Source: JANNNF01 sp963772935 (GTDB lineage Bacteria; Pseudomonadota; Alphaproteobacteria; Rhodobacterales; Rhodobacteraceae). Taken from it: DNA of 64,000 bases. The notes under the pieces are model-generated. The model made no database searches. It saw only the letters and a list, made by a program, of their open reading frames with translations, and was not told the DNA's origin. A program made the translations under genes and the position numbers. Location of the stretch: NCBI GenBank assembly GCA_963772935.1, contig CAVYZK010000004.1, positions 124,001 to 188,000 of the forward strand, in the 5' to 3' direction. How positions within the stretch are numbered: the first letter of the stretch is position 1; each line of letters begins with the position of its first letter. Positions 9,198 to 17,955 of the stretch are shown one piece after another.

Positions 9198-9953
9198 ATG
9201 AAACCTCTGGGGCGTCTTCGGCTGGGTGTGAACATCGACCATGTGGCAACGCTGCGCAACGCGCGCGGTGCCGTCTGGCCTGATCCTTTGCGTGCCGCCT
9301 TGCTGGCCGAGGCGTCCGGGGCGGACGGTATCACCGCCCACCTGCGCGAAGACCGCCGCCACATTCGCGACGCGGATATCGAGGCGCTGATGGCGGGGAT
9401 TTCCATTCCGCTGAACTTTGAATGTGCGGCGACGGCGGAAATGCAGGCGCTTGCTCTGCGCCACCGCCCCCATGCCGTTTGCCTCGTGCCCGAAAAGCGC
9501 GAGGAACGCACCACCGAAGGCGGGCTGGACGTGGCGGGCGATGAGGCCCGGCTGCGTGACTACATCGCCCCCCTGCGCGCGGCGGGCATCCGGGTGTCGA
9601 TGTTCATCAGCCATCAGGCGGCACAGATCGAGGCGTCAGCCCGCATCGGGGCCGCGGTGGTGGAACTGCACACCGGGCTATATTCCGAACTCGACGCTGA
9701 CGGCCACGCGCAGGCTGCCGAGGCCGAGGTGGTCAGCCTGATGCACGGCGCGCAACTGGCCCACAGGCTGGGGCTGGAGGTGCATGCAGGCCACGGTCTG
9801 ACCTACGAAAACGTCGCGCCGATTGCCGCGCTGCCCGAGGTGATGGAACTGAACATCGGCCATTTCCTGATCGGCGAGGCTGTGTTCCGCGGCCTTGGCC
9901 CGGCGCTGGAGGAAATGCGCCGCCGGATGGACGCCGCGCGGGGGGGGGTGTGA
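9198..9953 (+). CDS. pdxJ: Pyridoxine 5'-phosphate synthase
   Basis: Condenses 1-deoxyxylulose 5-phosphate with 3-amino-2-oxopropyl phosphate to form pyridoxine 5'-phosphate, the last ring-forming step of vitamin B6 synthesis. It is a 251-residue TIM barrel with RLGVNIDHVATLRNARG, the ITAHLREDRRHI active-site strand, VCLVPEKREERTTEGGLD and VHAGHGLTYENV. The ATG at 9198 is seven codons before the conserved NIDHVA. It is followed by a pair of TTCGAA-centred palindromes and then acpS, an order (pdxJ-acpS-lepB-rnc-era) common in alphaproteobacteria. Confidence 0.97.
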   Translation: MKPLGRLRLGVNIDHVATLRNARGAVWPDPLRAALLAEASGADGITAHLREDRRHIRDADIEALMAGISIPLNFECAATAEMQALALRHRPHAVCLVPEKREERTTEGGLDVAGDEARLRDYIAPLRAAGIRVSMFISHQAAQIEASARIGAAVVELHTGLYSELDADGHAQAAEAEVVSLMHGAQLAHRLGLEVHAGHGLTYENVAPIAALPEVMELNIGHFLIGEAVFRGLGPALEEMRRRMDAARGGV

Positions 9954-9982
9954 TCCCTTTGTTTTCAGAACCATCCCCCAGG

Positions 9983-10022
9983 TTTCTTCGAAGAAATCTG
10001 CAAATTTTTTCGAAAAAATTTG
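9983..10022. repeat. Tandem pair of TTCGAA-centred perfect palindromes
   Basis: A 14-bp perfect palindrome at 9983-9996 (TTTCTTCGAAGAAA) is followed four bases later by a 22-bp perfect palindrome at 10001-10022, also centred on TTCGAA with A/T-rich arms. They fill almost the whole pdxJ-acpS gap, which is far more AT-rich than the flanking genes. They could act as a weak terminator, an mRNA-processing hairpin or a dispersed repeat. No experimental meaning is known to me. Confidence 0.75.
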
Positions 10023-10029
10023 GGCGCCC

Positions 10030-10434
10030 ATGATCATCGGCATCGGCACTGACCTCGCCAACATCGAGCGCATCGCAGGCACCCTTGCCCGCTTTGGCGA
10101 CCGTTTCCGGCATCGGGTCTTCACGGAAGGCGAGATTGCCAAGGCCGAAGGCCGCCGCGATGTGGCGGGCACCTACGCCAAACGGTGGGCGGCAAAAGAG
10201 GCGTGTTCCAAGGCGCTTGGCACCGGTCTGCGCATGGGGATCAGTTGGAAGGACATGGTTGTGACCAATCTGCGGTCCGGCCAGCCCGTGATGCACGTCA
10301 CCGGATGGGCGGCGGAGCGCCTGCAATCCATGACACCCGAAGGGCACGAGGCCGTGATCCACGTCACCCTGACCGATGATCACCCTTGGGCGCAGGCCTT
10401 TGTGGTCATCGAGGCGCGGCCTTTGCGGCCATAA
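10030..10434 (+). CDS. acpS: Holo-[acyl-carrier-protein] synthase
   Basis: Transfers 4'-phosphopantetheine from CoA to apo-ACP. A 134-residue AcpS-type protein with the signature IGIGTDLANIERI at the N-terminus and RWAAKEACSKALGTG near residues 55-69, containing the Mg-binding Asp and Glu. The ATG at 10030 was chosen because MIIGIGTDL is the invariant family start; the longer open frame upstream only translates the palindromic spacer. Confidence 0.96.
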   Translation: MIIGIGTDLANIERIAGTLARFGDRFRHRVFTEGEIAKAEGRRDVAGTYAKRWAAKEACSKALGTGLRMGISWKDMVVTNLRSGQPVMHVTGWAAERLQSMTPEGHEAVIHVTLTDDHPWAQAFVVIEARPLRP

Positions 10435-10459
10435 CGCCGCCGTCAAACGCCCCTGTAAC

Positions 10460-10488
10460 TTGACTCCGCAGGGCCACACGCGCATGTA
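10460..10488 (+). promoter_or_regulatory. Candidate promoter of lepB-rnc-era
   Basis: TTGACT at 10460-10465 and CATGTA at 10483-10488 are spaced by 17 bases, 28 bases before the lepB ATG. The -35 is good and the -10 weak. This is a consensus-based inference. Confidence 0.35.
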
Positions 10489-10516
10489 GCGGCAAAATCA
10501 CGACAGGCAGGACAGA

Positions 10517-11305
10517 ATGGCAAGCACACCCAAAGCCGAAGGCGGCATCGTCGAGACGATCAAGACGGTGGTCTACGCGCTGCTGATTGCAGGGGTGTTC
10601 CGCACGCTGTTCTTTCAGCCCTTCTGGATTCCGTCGGAATCGATGAAGGACACCCTGCTGATCGGTGACTTTCTGTTCGTGAACAAGATGGCCTATGGCT
10701 ACTCCAAATACTCCTGCCCCTTTGCGATCTGCCCTCTGTCAGGCCGTTTGCTGGGGTCTGAACCCGAACGCGGCGATGTGGTGGTGTTCCGTCATCCGGT
10801 CAACGGCTCGGACTTCATCAAGCGGCTGATCGGTCTGCCGGGCGACACCATCCAGATGAAAAATGGCGTGCTGTTCCTGAATGGCGAGGAAGCAAAGCAA
10901 ACCCCCGACGGCGTGTTTGAAGAGGTGAACGAACCCCAAGGCCCGATGGCCAACCGCCCGCGCTGTGAAAACGGCCCGGTGGGCGAGGGCGGGATGTGCC
11001 AGAAATCCCGTTACATCGAGACGCTTCCCGGCGGCTTTCAGCATGAGATCTTGAACATCGACACCAATGGCTACGGCGACAACACCGATGTGTTCACCGT
11101 GCCTGCCGGAAACTACTTCTTCATGGGCGACAACCGCGATAACTCCCAGGACAGCCGCTATGCCCAAGCCGTTGGCGGGGTTGGCTTTGTGCCCGCCGAA
11201 TACCTGATCGGCCGTGCGGACCGGATCATGTTTTCCTCTGCCGGGTCGTCGATGCTGTTCTTCTGGACCTGGCGGTCGGACCGGTTCTTCAAGGCGGTGG
11301 AGTGA
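10517..11305 (+). CDS. lepB: Signal peptidase I
   Basis: Membrane-anchored serine protease that removes signal peptides of secreted proteins. 262 residues: one N-terminal membrane segment (about residues 12-33), then the catalytic serine in IPSESMKDTL (Ser42) and the general-base lysine in GSDFIKRLIGLPGD near residue 100, plus the FFMGDNRDNSQDSR box. Its TGA overlaps the GTG of rnc (GTGA), so lepB and rnc are translationally coupled. Confidence 0.97.
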   Translation: MASTPKAEGGIVETIKTVVYALLIAGVFRTLFFQPFWIPSESMKDTLLIGDFLFVNKMAYGYSKYSCPFAICPLSGRLLGSEPERGDVVVFRHPVNGSDFIKRLIGLPGDTIQMKNGVLFLNGEEAKQTPDGVFEEVNEPQGPMANRPRCENGPVGEGGMCQKSRYIETLPGGFQHEILNIDTNGYGDNTDVFTVPAGNYFFMGDNRDNSQDSRYAQAVGGVGFVPAEYLIGRADRIMFSSAGSSMLFFWTWRSDRFFKAVE

Positions 11306-11988
11306 AGCTGTCAGCCGACCTCCGGGCCTTTGAGGGCCGCATCGGACACCACTTTCGCACGCCTGAACTGCTGCTGCGCGCGGTAACCCACGCCTCTATC
11401 AGCTCTGCCACCCGGCCCGACAATCAACGGCTGGAGTTTCTGGGCGACCGGGTGCTTGGGCTGGTGATGGCCGAGGCGCTGCTGTCTGCCGACACCAAAG
11501 CCCCCGAAGGCCAGCTCGCCCCCCGCTTCAACGCGATGGTGCGCAAGGAAACCTGCGCCGATGTTGCCCGCGAAACGGGCTTGGGCGAAGTGCTGAAGCT
11601 TGGCCGGTCCGAGATGATGTCGGGCGGGCGGCGCAAAGAGGCGCTGCTTGGCGACGCGATGGAGGCCCTGATCGCCGCCGTCTATCTGGACGCAGGTTTC
11701 GATGCCGCCCGCGCCCTGATCCTGCGCCTGTGGCAGGGCCGCATCGGTGCCGTGGACGCCGACGCCCGCGACCCCAAGACCGCCTTGCAGGAATGGGCGC
11801 AAGCAAGGGCGATGCCGCCGCCCACCTATGCTGAAACGGGCCGCGACGGCCCCGACCACCAACCGATTTTCACCGTTGAGGTCCGTCTGGAAAATGGCGA
11901 GGCAGAATCTGCCCGTGCCGGATCGAAACGCCTTGCAGAACAACAGGCCGCGCGGTCGCTACTGACGCGGTTGGAGAGTACCTCATGA
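11302..11988 (+). CDS. rnc: Ribonuclease III
   Basis: Double-strand-specific endoribonuclease that processes rRNA precursors and structured RNAs. 228 residues: the RNase III signature RLEFLGDRVLGLVMAE near residues 42-57, LLGDAMEALIAAVYLD near 114-129, and a C-terminal dsRNA-binding domain ending in AGSKRLAEQQAARSLL. It starts with GTG at 11302 inside the lepB stop and ends in an ATGA overlap with era. An in-frame CTT GGC CGG here (11599-11607) is read normally, which is relevant to the frameshift discussion. Confidence 0.97.
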   Translation: MKLSADLRAFEGRIGHHFRTPELLLRAVTHASISSATRPDNQRLEFLGDRVLGLVMAEALLSADTKAPEGQLAPRFNAMVRKETCADVARETGLGEVLKLGRSEMMSGGRRKEALLGDAMEALIAAVYLDAGFDAARALILRLWQGRIGAVDADARDPKTALQEWAQARAMPPPTYAETGRDGPDHQPIFTVEVRLENGEAESARAGSKRLAEQQAARSLLTRLESTS

Positions 11989-12899
11989 CCGAAACCAAAG
12001 CTGGCTTTGTGGCCCTGATCGGCGAGCCCAATGCGGGCAAGTCCACCTTGCTGAACCGGATGGTGGGGGCAAAAATCTCTATCGTCACGCATAAGGTGCA
12101 GACCACGCGCACCCGTATTCGCGGCGTGTGTATGGAGGGTGCCGCGCAGATCGTGTTCGTCGACACCCCCGGCCTGTTCCGCCCCCGCCGCCGTCTGGAC
12201 CGCGCGATGGTCAAGGCGGCCTGGGGTGGGGCGACTGATGCCGATATCATCGTGCTGCTGATCGAAGCCCACCGGGGCAAGACCGAAGGTGTCGCGGCGA
12301 TCATCGACCGGATGCGCGACCAGATCCCGCAGGGCCAGCCGGTGGCGCTGGCGATCAACAAGATCGACCGGGTCAAGGCCGAAACCCTGCTGGCCTTGGC
12401 CGAGGCGATGAACGAGGCGTTCCCGTTCGCGCAGACCTTCATGATTTCGGCCGAAAAAGGCTATGGCGTGGCGGATTTGCGCGAGTGGCTCGCCAGCCTG
12501 TTGCCCGCTGGCCCGTGGTTCTACCCCGAGGATCAGATCGCCGATGTGCCGATGCGGATGATCGCTGCGGAAATGACACGGGAAAAGCTAACCCTTCGTC
12601 TGCACGAGGAAATTCCCTATCAACTGACCGTGGAAACCGAGGCCTGGGAAGACAAGCCCGACGGGTCCACCCGCATTGACCAGATCGTTTATGTAAACCG
12701 CGATGGTCACAAGGGCATCGTTCTGGGCAACAAGGGCGAGACGATCAAGGGCGTCGGCCAATCGGCCCGGGCCGAGATTTCAGAGTTTCTGGGGCGCACT
12801 GTGCATCTGTTCTTGCAGGTCAAGGTACGGCCCAACTGGCTGGACGAGCCCGAGCGCTACAACGAGATGGGCCTGAATTTCAAAGACGGCGATGCGTGA
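11985..12899 (+). CDS. era: GTPase Era
   Basis: GTPase acting in 16S rRNA maturation and 30S assembly. 304 residues: G1 GEPNAGKST near residues 12-20, G3 DTPGLF near 59-64, G4 NKID near 119-122, then a KH domain with IVLGNKGETIKGVGQSAR near residues 245-262 that binds the 3' end of 16S rRNA. The ATG overlaps the rnc stop (ATGA), giving a tightly coupled lepB-rnc-era operon. Confidence 0.97.
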   Translation: MTETKAGFVALIGEPNAGKSTLLNRMVGAKISIVTHKVQTTRTRIRGVCMEGAAQIVFVDTPGLFRPRRRLDRAMVKAAWGGATDADIIVLLIEAHRGKTEGVAAIIDRMRDQIPQGQPVALAINKIDRVKAETLLALAEAMNEAFPFAQTFMISAEKGYGVADLREWLASLLPAGPWFYPEDQIADVPMRMIAAEMTREKLTLRLHEEIPYQLTVETEAWEDKPDGSTRIDQIVYVNRDGHKGIVLGNKGETIKGVGQSARAEISEFLGRTVHLFLQVKVRPNWLDEPERYNEMGLNFKDGDA

Positions 12900-12907
12900 T
12901 TTGCCGC

Positions 12908-12945
12908 AATCCCTCCGGGGGGAGTATTTGGCCAAAGAGCAAAGA
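12908..12945. repeat. Dispersed Rhodobacteraceae-type intergenic element, copy a
   Basis: CTCCGGGGGGAG followed by TATTTGGCCAAAG between era and the DUF1491 gene. The opposite strand reads AAATACTCCCCCCGG, resembling the AAATATCC plus G/C-run elements at 25247-25292 and 48688-48725. The DUF1491 ATG lies at its end. Confidence 0.5.
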
Positions 12946-13280
12946 TGAGCGCACGTCTCGCCACCGGGCTTTGGGTTGCGGCCTATCTGGCGCGGCTGCG
13001 GCTGGCGGCGATCCCGGCCTATCTGGTGGCGCGGGGCGATGACACGGCGGGGGCGGTGATCGTGAAGCTGGCCACACTGGACGGTCAGGCGCAGGCATTT
13101 GAGCGGGGCTTTGATCTGGCAACCGGCGCGCGGGTCTGGCGGGGGCTGGTGGCGGGGGCCGAGGCCGAGGTGGACGCGGTGCTGGCCCGGCAGCGCGCAC
13201 GGGACCGCGATCTGTGGGTGATCGAGATCGAGGATCGGGCGGGGCGGACGTTGTTGGAAGAAGACGGACTGTCAGGGTAG
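12945..13280 (+). CDS. DUF1491 family protein
   Basis: A 111-residue soluble protein, arginine- and alanine-rich, beginning MSARLATGLWVAAYLARL and containing VARGDDTAGAVIVKLATLDG, which matches DUF1491. No function is known. It runs with era and lies close to recO in many relatives, so it may belong to the same housekeeping neighbourhood. Its stop overlaps the convergent stop of the next gene by nine bases. Confidence 0.8.
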   Translation: MSARLATGLWVAAYLARLRLAAIPAYLVARGDDTAGAVIVKLATLDGQAQAFERGFDLATGARVWRGLVAGAEAEVDAVLARQRARDRDLWVIEIEDRAGRTLLEEDGLSG

Positions 13281-13883
13281 GCGCTTTGCCACCCCCACAA
13301 GCCCCGCGCCAAAAGCAGCGAAACCGGCCAGCATCACCGCCAGACCGACCGCGACCGTACCCCAACCCGAGGTGTCGGCATCAAGGAACGGATAGGCCCA
13401 GAACCCGGTCAGCGCGCCCCGGGTGAGGGCATAGATACCGTAAGCGGCGGGCCACGCCAGCCAGAACGGAACGTCCCGCAAGCTGATGTTCTTGCGAGCA
13501 AATATCCCCCACCACAGCAGGACCAGCACGGGTACCGCCGTGTGCAACCCCTGATCCGCCCACCACGCCATGCCTTGCGGCGCCCACAGGCCGGACAGCA
13601 GCGTGTGATAGATTATCCCGGTCATCCCCATCCATACCGCCAGACCGGCTGCGAGGCGGGCCGGGACGGGCCAGCCCATTGCGGCGGCGCACATGGTGGC
13701 GGCGACTAGCATGTTGGACAGCACGGTGAAAAAGGCCAGCATCCGCCACAGGGTCTGCCCGACTGGCGCACCGCCCATCAGGCCCTGCGACACGTCGAAT
13801 TGCGCGCGCAGCGACAGCATCGTGACAGTGAAAATCACCAATGCGGTCACTCGGGCGGGGGTCAGGGGCTGGGGCATGCGCAT
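13272..13883 (-). CDS. Pr6Pr-type integral membrane protein
   Basis: About 203 residues with six predicted membrane segments, matching the Pr6Pr family of six-helix membrane proteins: FFTVLSNMLVAATMCAAAMG, an internal TGIIYHTLLSGLWAPQG with a conserved histidine, and YPFLDADTSGWGTVAVG near the end. The role is unknown. Several in-frame ATGs (13877, 13883, 13898) precede the first helix and none has a convincing Shine-Dalgarno sequence, so the exact start is uncertain. It is divergent from recO. Confidence 0.75.
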   Translation of the reverse strand: MRMPQPLTPARVTALVIFTVTMLSLRAQFDVSQGLMGGAPVGQTLWRMLAFFTVLSNMLVAATMCAAAMGWPVPARLAAGLAVWMGMTGIIYHTLLSGLWAPQGMAWWADQGLHTAVPVLVLLWWGIFARKNISLRDVPFWLAWPAAYGIYALTRGALTGFWAYPFLDADTSGWGTVAVGLAVMLAGFAAFGAGLVGVAKRLP

Positions 13884-13938
13884 TGCGGAACTGTGCATCG
13901 GGACTTGTCGGTTGTCCACGCACAGCGGATAGTGCGGC

Positions 13939-14658
13939 ATGGATTGGACGGACGAAGGGGCGGTGCTGTCCATGCGTGTGCATGGCGAAAGTGCTGCAAT
14001 CATTGAGGTTTTTACCAAAACCCATGGCCGCCACGCGGGCGTGGTGCGCGGTGGTGGGTCGCGCAAGATGGCGGCCCTGCTGCAACCCGGGGGCCAGGTG
14101 CAGGTCGCGTGGCGGGCGCGGCTGGAGGATCATCTGGGGGTGTTCACGGTCGAACCCATCCGGTCGCGGGCCGGGGTGCTGGGCGACCGGCTGGCGCTGT
14201 CGGGGTTGAACGCGGTCTGTGCGATGCTGCGGGTGGCGCTGCCGGAACGGGCGTCCTATCCTGCGTTGTGGATCGCGACGATGGGGTTGCTGGATGCGTT
14301 GGAGGCCGAAAAAGACTGGCCTGTCAGGTACTTGAGGTGGGAGTTGCACCTGCTGGACGAGATCGGCTTTGGGCTGGACCTTGGCAGTTGTGCGGTGACG
14401 GGCAGCCGGGAGGATCTGGCCTATGTCAGCCCCAAGACCGGGCGGGCGGTCAGCAGACAGGGGGCTGGGGAATGGGCAGCGCGGTTGCTGCCCTTGCCGC
14501 AGGGGATGCTGGGGCAGGGGCCGGCCTCGACGCTGGAACTGGTGCAAGGGCTTGCTTTGACAGGGTATTTTCTGGACCGCGGGCTGGAGGACGCCCTTCA
14601 GGGGCGGGGTCTGCCCGAAGCACGGGCGCGGTTGCTGGATTTATTGGCGAAGCTGTGA
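13939..14658 (+). CDS. recO: DNA repair protein RecO
   Basis: Recombination mediator acting with RecF/RecR to load RecA on SSB-coated single strands. 239 residues: N-terminal OB-fold MDWTDEGAVLSMRVHGESAAIIEVFTKTHGRHAGVVRGG (read in pieces) and a C-terminal helical region with LDEIGFGLDLGSCAVTG. Only one of the Zn-binding cysteines of the E. coli type is obvious, which is common in alphaproteobacterial RecO. It completes the era-recO neighbourhood. Confidence 0.93.
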   Translation: MDWTDEGAVLSMRVHGESAAIIEVFTKTHGRHAGVVRGGGSRKMAALLQPGGQVQVAWRARLEDHLGVFTVEPIRSRAGVLGDRLALSGLNAVCAMLRVALPERASYPALWIATMGLLDALEAEKDWPVRYLRWELHLLDEIGFGLDLGSCAVTGSREDLAYVSPKTGRAVSRQGAGEWAARLLPLPQGMLGQGPASTLELVQGLALTGYFLDRGLEDALQGRGLPEARARLLDLLAKL

Positions 14659-14742
14659 CGCGGCATTGGTTGCGACATTTTCTGTCGCACCTGTGGCAGA
14701 CGTAGGGCTGGTGTGTGGGGCCTACTGAGGCTGGTACAGATC

Positions 14743-15977
14743 ATGGTCACGCGCAATATCCCCTTGTTTTTACGGCATAGTCCCACCCCCCGGGTGCAGA
14801 ATTTTGCACTTTTGGCGGGGCTTGAGGCGGCGGTGCGGGGGACGTTGATTTCAGCCATGCCGCTGGCGGTGTATCAGGCGCTTGGTACGGCGGAGGCGAC
14901 GAGCCGGGCGTATTTCATTGCCGGGATTGTGGCCCTGATCTGGGGGCTGATGGTGCCCTGGGCCACGCGGCACATTCCCCGGCGTTGGATGTATACGCTG
15001 GGCTGCCTGCTATATCTGGTAGGTATGGTTCTTGCGATACATGGATCTGGTTGGTCGGTGTCGGCGGCCTTGATGTTCAATGCGATGGCCACGGCGACGA
15101 CCTTTGTCTGTTTCAACGCGTATGTGCTGGATTACGTGCAGCGGGCTGATCTGGGGCGGACGCAGTCGTTGCAGATGGTTTATGCCGCCACCCCCTGGGC
15201 CTTGGGTCCGATGCTGGGTGTATGGCTACATGATGTGTGGGCACCGGCACCGTTCCTGTTGGCGGGCGGGTTTGCGATGGCGTTGCTGACGGCGTTCTGG
15301 GTGTTGCGGTTGGGCAATGGCAAGCAGATCACCCGGGCGAAGGGGCCAGCTTTGAACCCGCTGGACTATCTGGGGCGGTTTTTCCGGCAGCCGAGGTTGA
15401 TTGCCGGATGGATGTTTGCGGTGATGCGAAGCTGTGGGTGGTGGGTCTATGTGGTCTACCTGCCTATATATTGTATTGAGGCGGGGCTAAGCGACAAGGT
15501 GGGCGGCATTGCGCTGTCGATTACGAACGCGCTGCTGTTTGCGTCGCCCTTCATGCTGCGGCTGGTGCGGCGGATGTCGGTGCGGCAATCGGTGCGGGTG
15601 GCGTTTGGGTTGTGCGGCAGTTTCTTTGTGCTGTCGGCTGTGACCTCGGGCATCGCCACCCATGGCAGTAGGCTTCATGATGTTGGGGTCGGTTTTCCTT
15701 GTGGCACTGGATGTGGTGGGCGGATTGCCGTTTTTGATGTCTGTCAAGCCTTCGCAGCGCACAGAAATGTCGGCCGTCTATTCCAGTTTCCGCGATGTGT
15801 CGGGCATATTGACGCCGGGGGCGGCGTGGTTGGTGCTGTTGGTGGCCCCGCTTGCCGGGGGTGTTTGCGGCGGCAGGTGTTGGGTTGCTGGCGTCTTTTG
15901 CGGTGGCGTCGCGGTTGCATCCAAGATTGGGGACGCTGCGACCGTCCCGAGGCGGCGGGGCGCAAAAAGCGCTGTAG
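14743..15977 (+). CDS. MFS transporter with two +1 frameshifts
   Basis: About 410 residues and twelve hydrophobic segments when two surplus bases are discounted. The first shift lies between 15646 and 15663 (reading resumes as MAVGFMMLGSVFLVALDVVG), the second is in a run of five G at 15857-15861 (resumes as VFAAAGVGLLASFAVASRL). The conserved KPSQRTEMSAVYSSFRDVSG loop in the restored frame shows this is a real coding sequence. The substrate is not recognisable. The ATG at 14743 (MVTRNIPLFL) is preferred to one ten codons upstream. It converges on the acyl-CoA dehydrogenase. Confidence 0.75.
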
Positions 15978-16028
15978 AGTTTGCGTAGAGTTTGCGTAAA
16001 GAACCTGTAGAGGATCCGTAGATACAGG
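15974..16028. repeat. Five direct repeats of 11 bp starting GTAGA/GTAAA
   Basis: Units begin at 15974, 15985, 15996, 16007 and 16018. The first two are identical (GTAGAGTTTGC); the next are GTAAAGAACCT, GTAGAGGATCC and GTAGATACAGG, keeping the GTAGA head with one GTAAA. The period equals one turn of DNA. The first unit contains the TAG stop of the MFS gene. Confidence 0.7.
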
Positions 16029-16047
16029 GTTGGGGTGGTTTTTAACG

Positions 16048-16135
16048 GCGCAAGTCGCTTGCGCAACCGCCCCGGCGCAGGCCGGGGCCTCATGGGTTTT
16101 CCAAAGCGACCCGGGGTCCCGGCCTGCGCCGGGAC
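16048..16135. terminator. Hairpin cluster with an inverted REP-like pair (bidirectional terminator candidate)
   Basis: Three perfect hairpins sit between two convergent genes: 7-bp arms at 16048-16064 (GCGCAAG, loop TCG), 8-bp arms at 16069-16088 (GCCCCGGC, loop GCAG) and 8-bp arms at 16116-16135 (GTCCCGGC, loop CTGC). The last two have complementary loops and inverted order, the arrangement of REP/BIME-type elements common in alphaproteobacteria. Confidence 0.7.
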
Positions 16136-16140
16136 GAGAC

Positions 16141-17809
16141 CTAGTCCAAAAGGCGGCGCGCGATGACCTGCGCCTGAATTTCGGCGGCACCTTCGAAGAT
16201 GTTCAGAATCCGGGCGTCGCACAGGATGCGGCTGATCTGGTATTCCAGCGCAAAGCCGTTGCCGCCGTGAATTTGCAGCGCGTTGTCGGCGGAGGCCCAC
16301 GCCACCCGCGCGCCCAGAAGCTTGGCCATGCCAGCCTCTAGATCGCAGCGCTTGTCATGGTCTTTCTGCCAGGCCGAAAAATAGGTCAGTTGACGCGCGA
16401 TCATCACCTCGACCGCCATCATCGCCAGCTTGCCCGACACGCGGGGAAAGTCGATCAGCGGTTTGCCGAATTGCTTGCGGTCGGTGGCGTATTGCATCCC
16501 CACCTCCAGCGCGTTTTGGGCCACGCCAATGGCGCGGGCGGCGGTCTGGATGCGGGCGGACTCGAACGTCTGCATCAGTTGTTTGAAGCCTTGGCCTTCG
16601 ACCCCGCCCAGCAGGTTCGCGCCCTTCACCGCAAAGCCGTCAAACGCGAGTTCGTATTCCTTCATGCCGCGATAGCCCAGCACCTCAATCTCGCCGCCCG
16701 TCATGCCGGGGGTGGGGAAGGGGGCGTCGTCGGTGCCGGGGGTTTTTTCGGCCAGAAACATGCTGAGGCCGCGGTAGTCGGTGGTGGTGGGGTCGGTGCG
16801 GGCCAGCAGGGTCATCACATGGGTGCGGGCGGCGTGGGTGATCCACGTCTTGTTGCCGGTGACTTGCCAGTCGTCGCCATCGCGCACGGCGCGGGTGCGC
16901 AAAGACCCAAGGTCGGACCCGGTGTTCGGTTCGGTGAACACGGCGGTTGGCAGGATTTCACCCGAGGCCAGTTTGGGCAGCCAATGCGCCTTTTGGTCCG
17001 GGGTGCCGCCACACAGGATCAGTTCGGCGGCAATTTCGCTGCGGGTGGCAAGCGAGCCTACCCCGATATAGCCGCGCGACAGTTCTTCGCTGACCACGAC
17101 CATCGACGCCTTGGACAGGCCGTAAGCCGCCGTGTTCTTCGGGGATGGTCAGGCCGAAGACGCCCATTTCGGCGAGGGAGTCGATAATCTCCATCGGGAT
17201 CAGTTCATCGCGCAGGTGCCAGCCATGGGCGTGGGGGGTGACACGGTCATCGGCAAAACGGCGGAACTGGTCGCGGATCATTTCCAGTTCGGCGTCCAGC
17301 CCGGTGGTGCCAAAGGTGGCGCGGCCCTGATTTTCGCGCATCAGCGTGACCAGACGGGTGCGGGCGGCAGGGGTGTTGCCTTGCGCCATCAGGGTGCTGG
17401 CGGCGGCATCGGGGGCGGGGGCGGTCAGCCACAGGTCGGACAGACGGGCGATTTCGCCCTGGCTCATCGGGATGCCGCCGTGAATTTGGCTCAGGTATTC
17501 GCCAAAGCCGATTTGCAGGATCAGGGCATCCATTTCGGTGAACTGGCCATCGGCCGTCAGGCGGGTGGCCCAAGCGTTCATCTGGCGCAGCGATTCGGTG
17601 TAGGTGGCCAGCCACGCAAGGCTGTGGGCGGCAAACTGGTGTTCCTCCAGCGCTGCGGCGGCGATCTTGCCATTCACGGTGACATGGGCGCGCAGGTTGG
17701 CGCGGGCCGTCTCAAACAACGCCTCAATCTGCGGCAGGGCGGCCGTGGTCAAGCCAAGGAGATCGGCCAGCAGGGGGGCGTCGGGCAGGGTTTGGCCATC
17801 GTGGGGCAT
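16141..17809 (-). CDS. Acyl-CoA dehydrogenase (large form), +1 frameshift near 17123
   Basis: About 555 residues when restored: an N-terminal helical extension of about 150 residues, then the standard dehydrogenase core with the FAD-binding motif TEPNTGSDLGSLRTRAV, NKTWITHAARTHV, and the C-terminal QIHGGNGFALEYQISRILCDARILNIFEG. It oxidises an acyl-CoA to the enoyl-CoA and passes electrons to ETF, whose genes lie at 27.2-28.9 kb. After PEEHGG the frame breaks at TTACGG (coding strand, 17121-17126); removing one base gives GLSKASMVVVSEELSRGYIG. The chosen ATG at 17809 has GGAG upstream. The acyl chain specificity is unknown. Confidence 0.88.
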
Positions 17810-17955
17810 GATCGGCTCCGGGTCGGATTCTGTTGGTGGGAACCTAGGACCTTCGCAGTTGCAGCGCAATATAGTTTCGTTTGAAATTAGACTTGAGTAT
17901 GAAAGTGTCGCAGGGGATTTCGGTCCAGCGGCGTGGGGCCGCTGGACCCTTGGGG

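Noticed and set aside
11599..11607. CTT GGC CGG in rnc as a further frameshift site
   Set aside because: The rnc frame is intact through it and gives normal RNase III sequence, so the string is not sufficient to cause a shift.
15970..16030. 11-bp direct repeats as a CRISPR-like array
   Set aside because: Units abut without spacers and are too short; no cas gene in the window.
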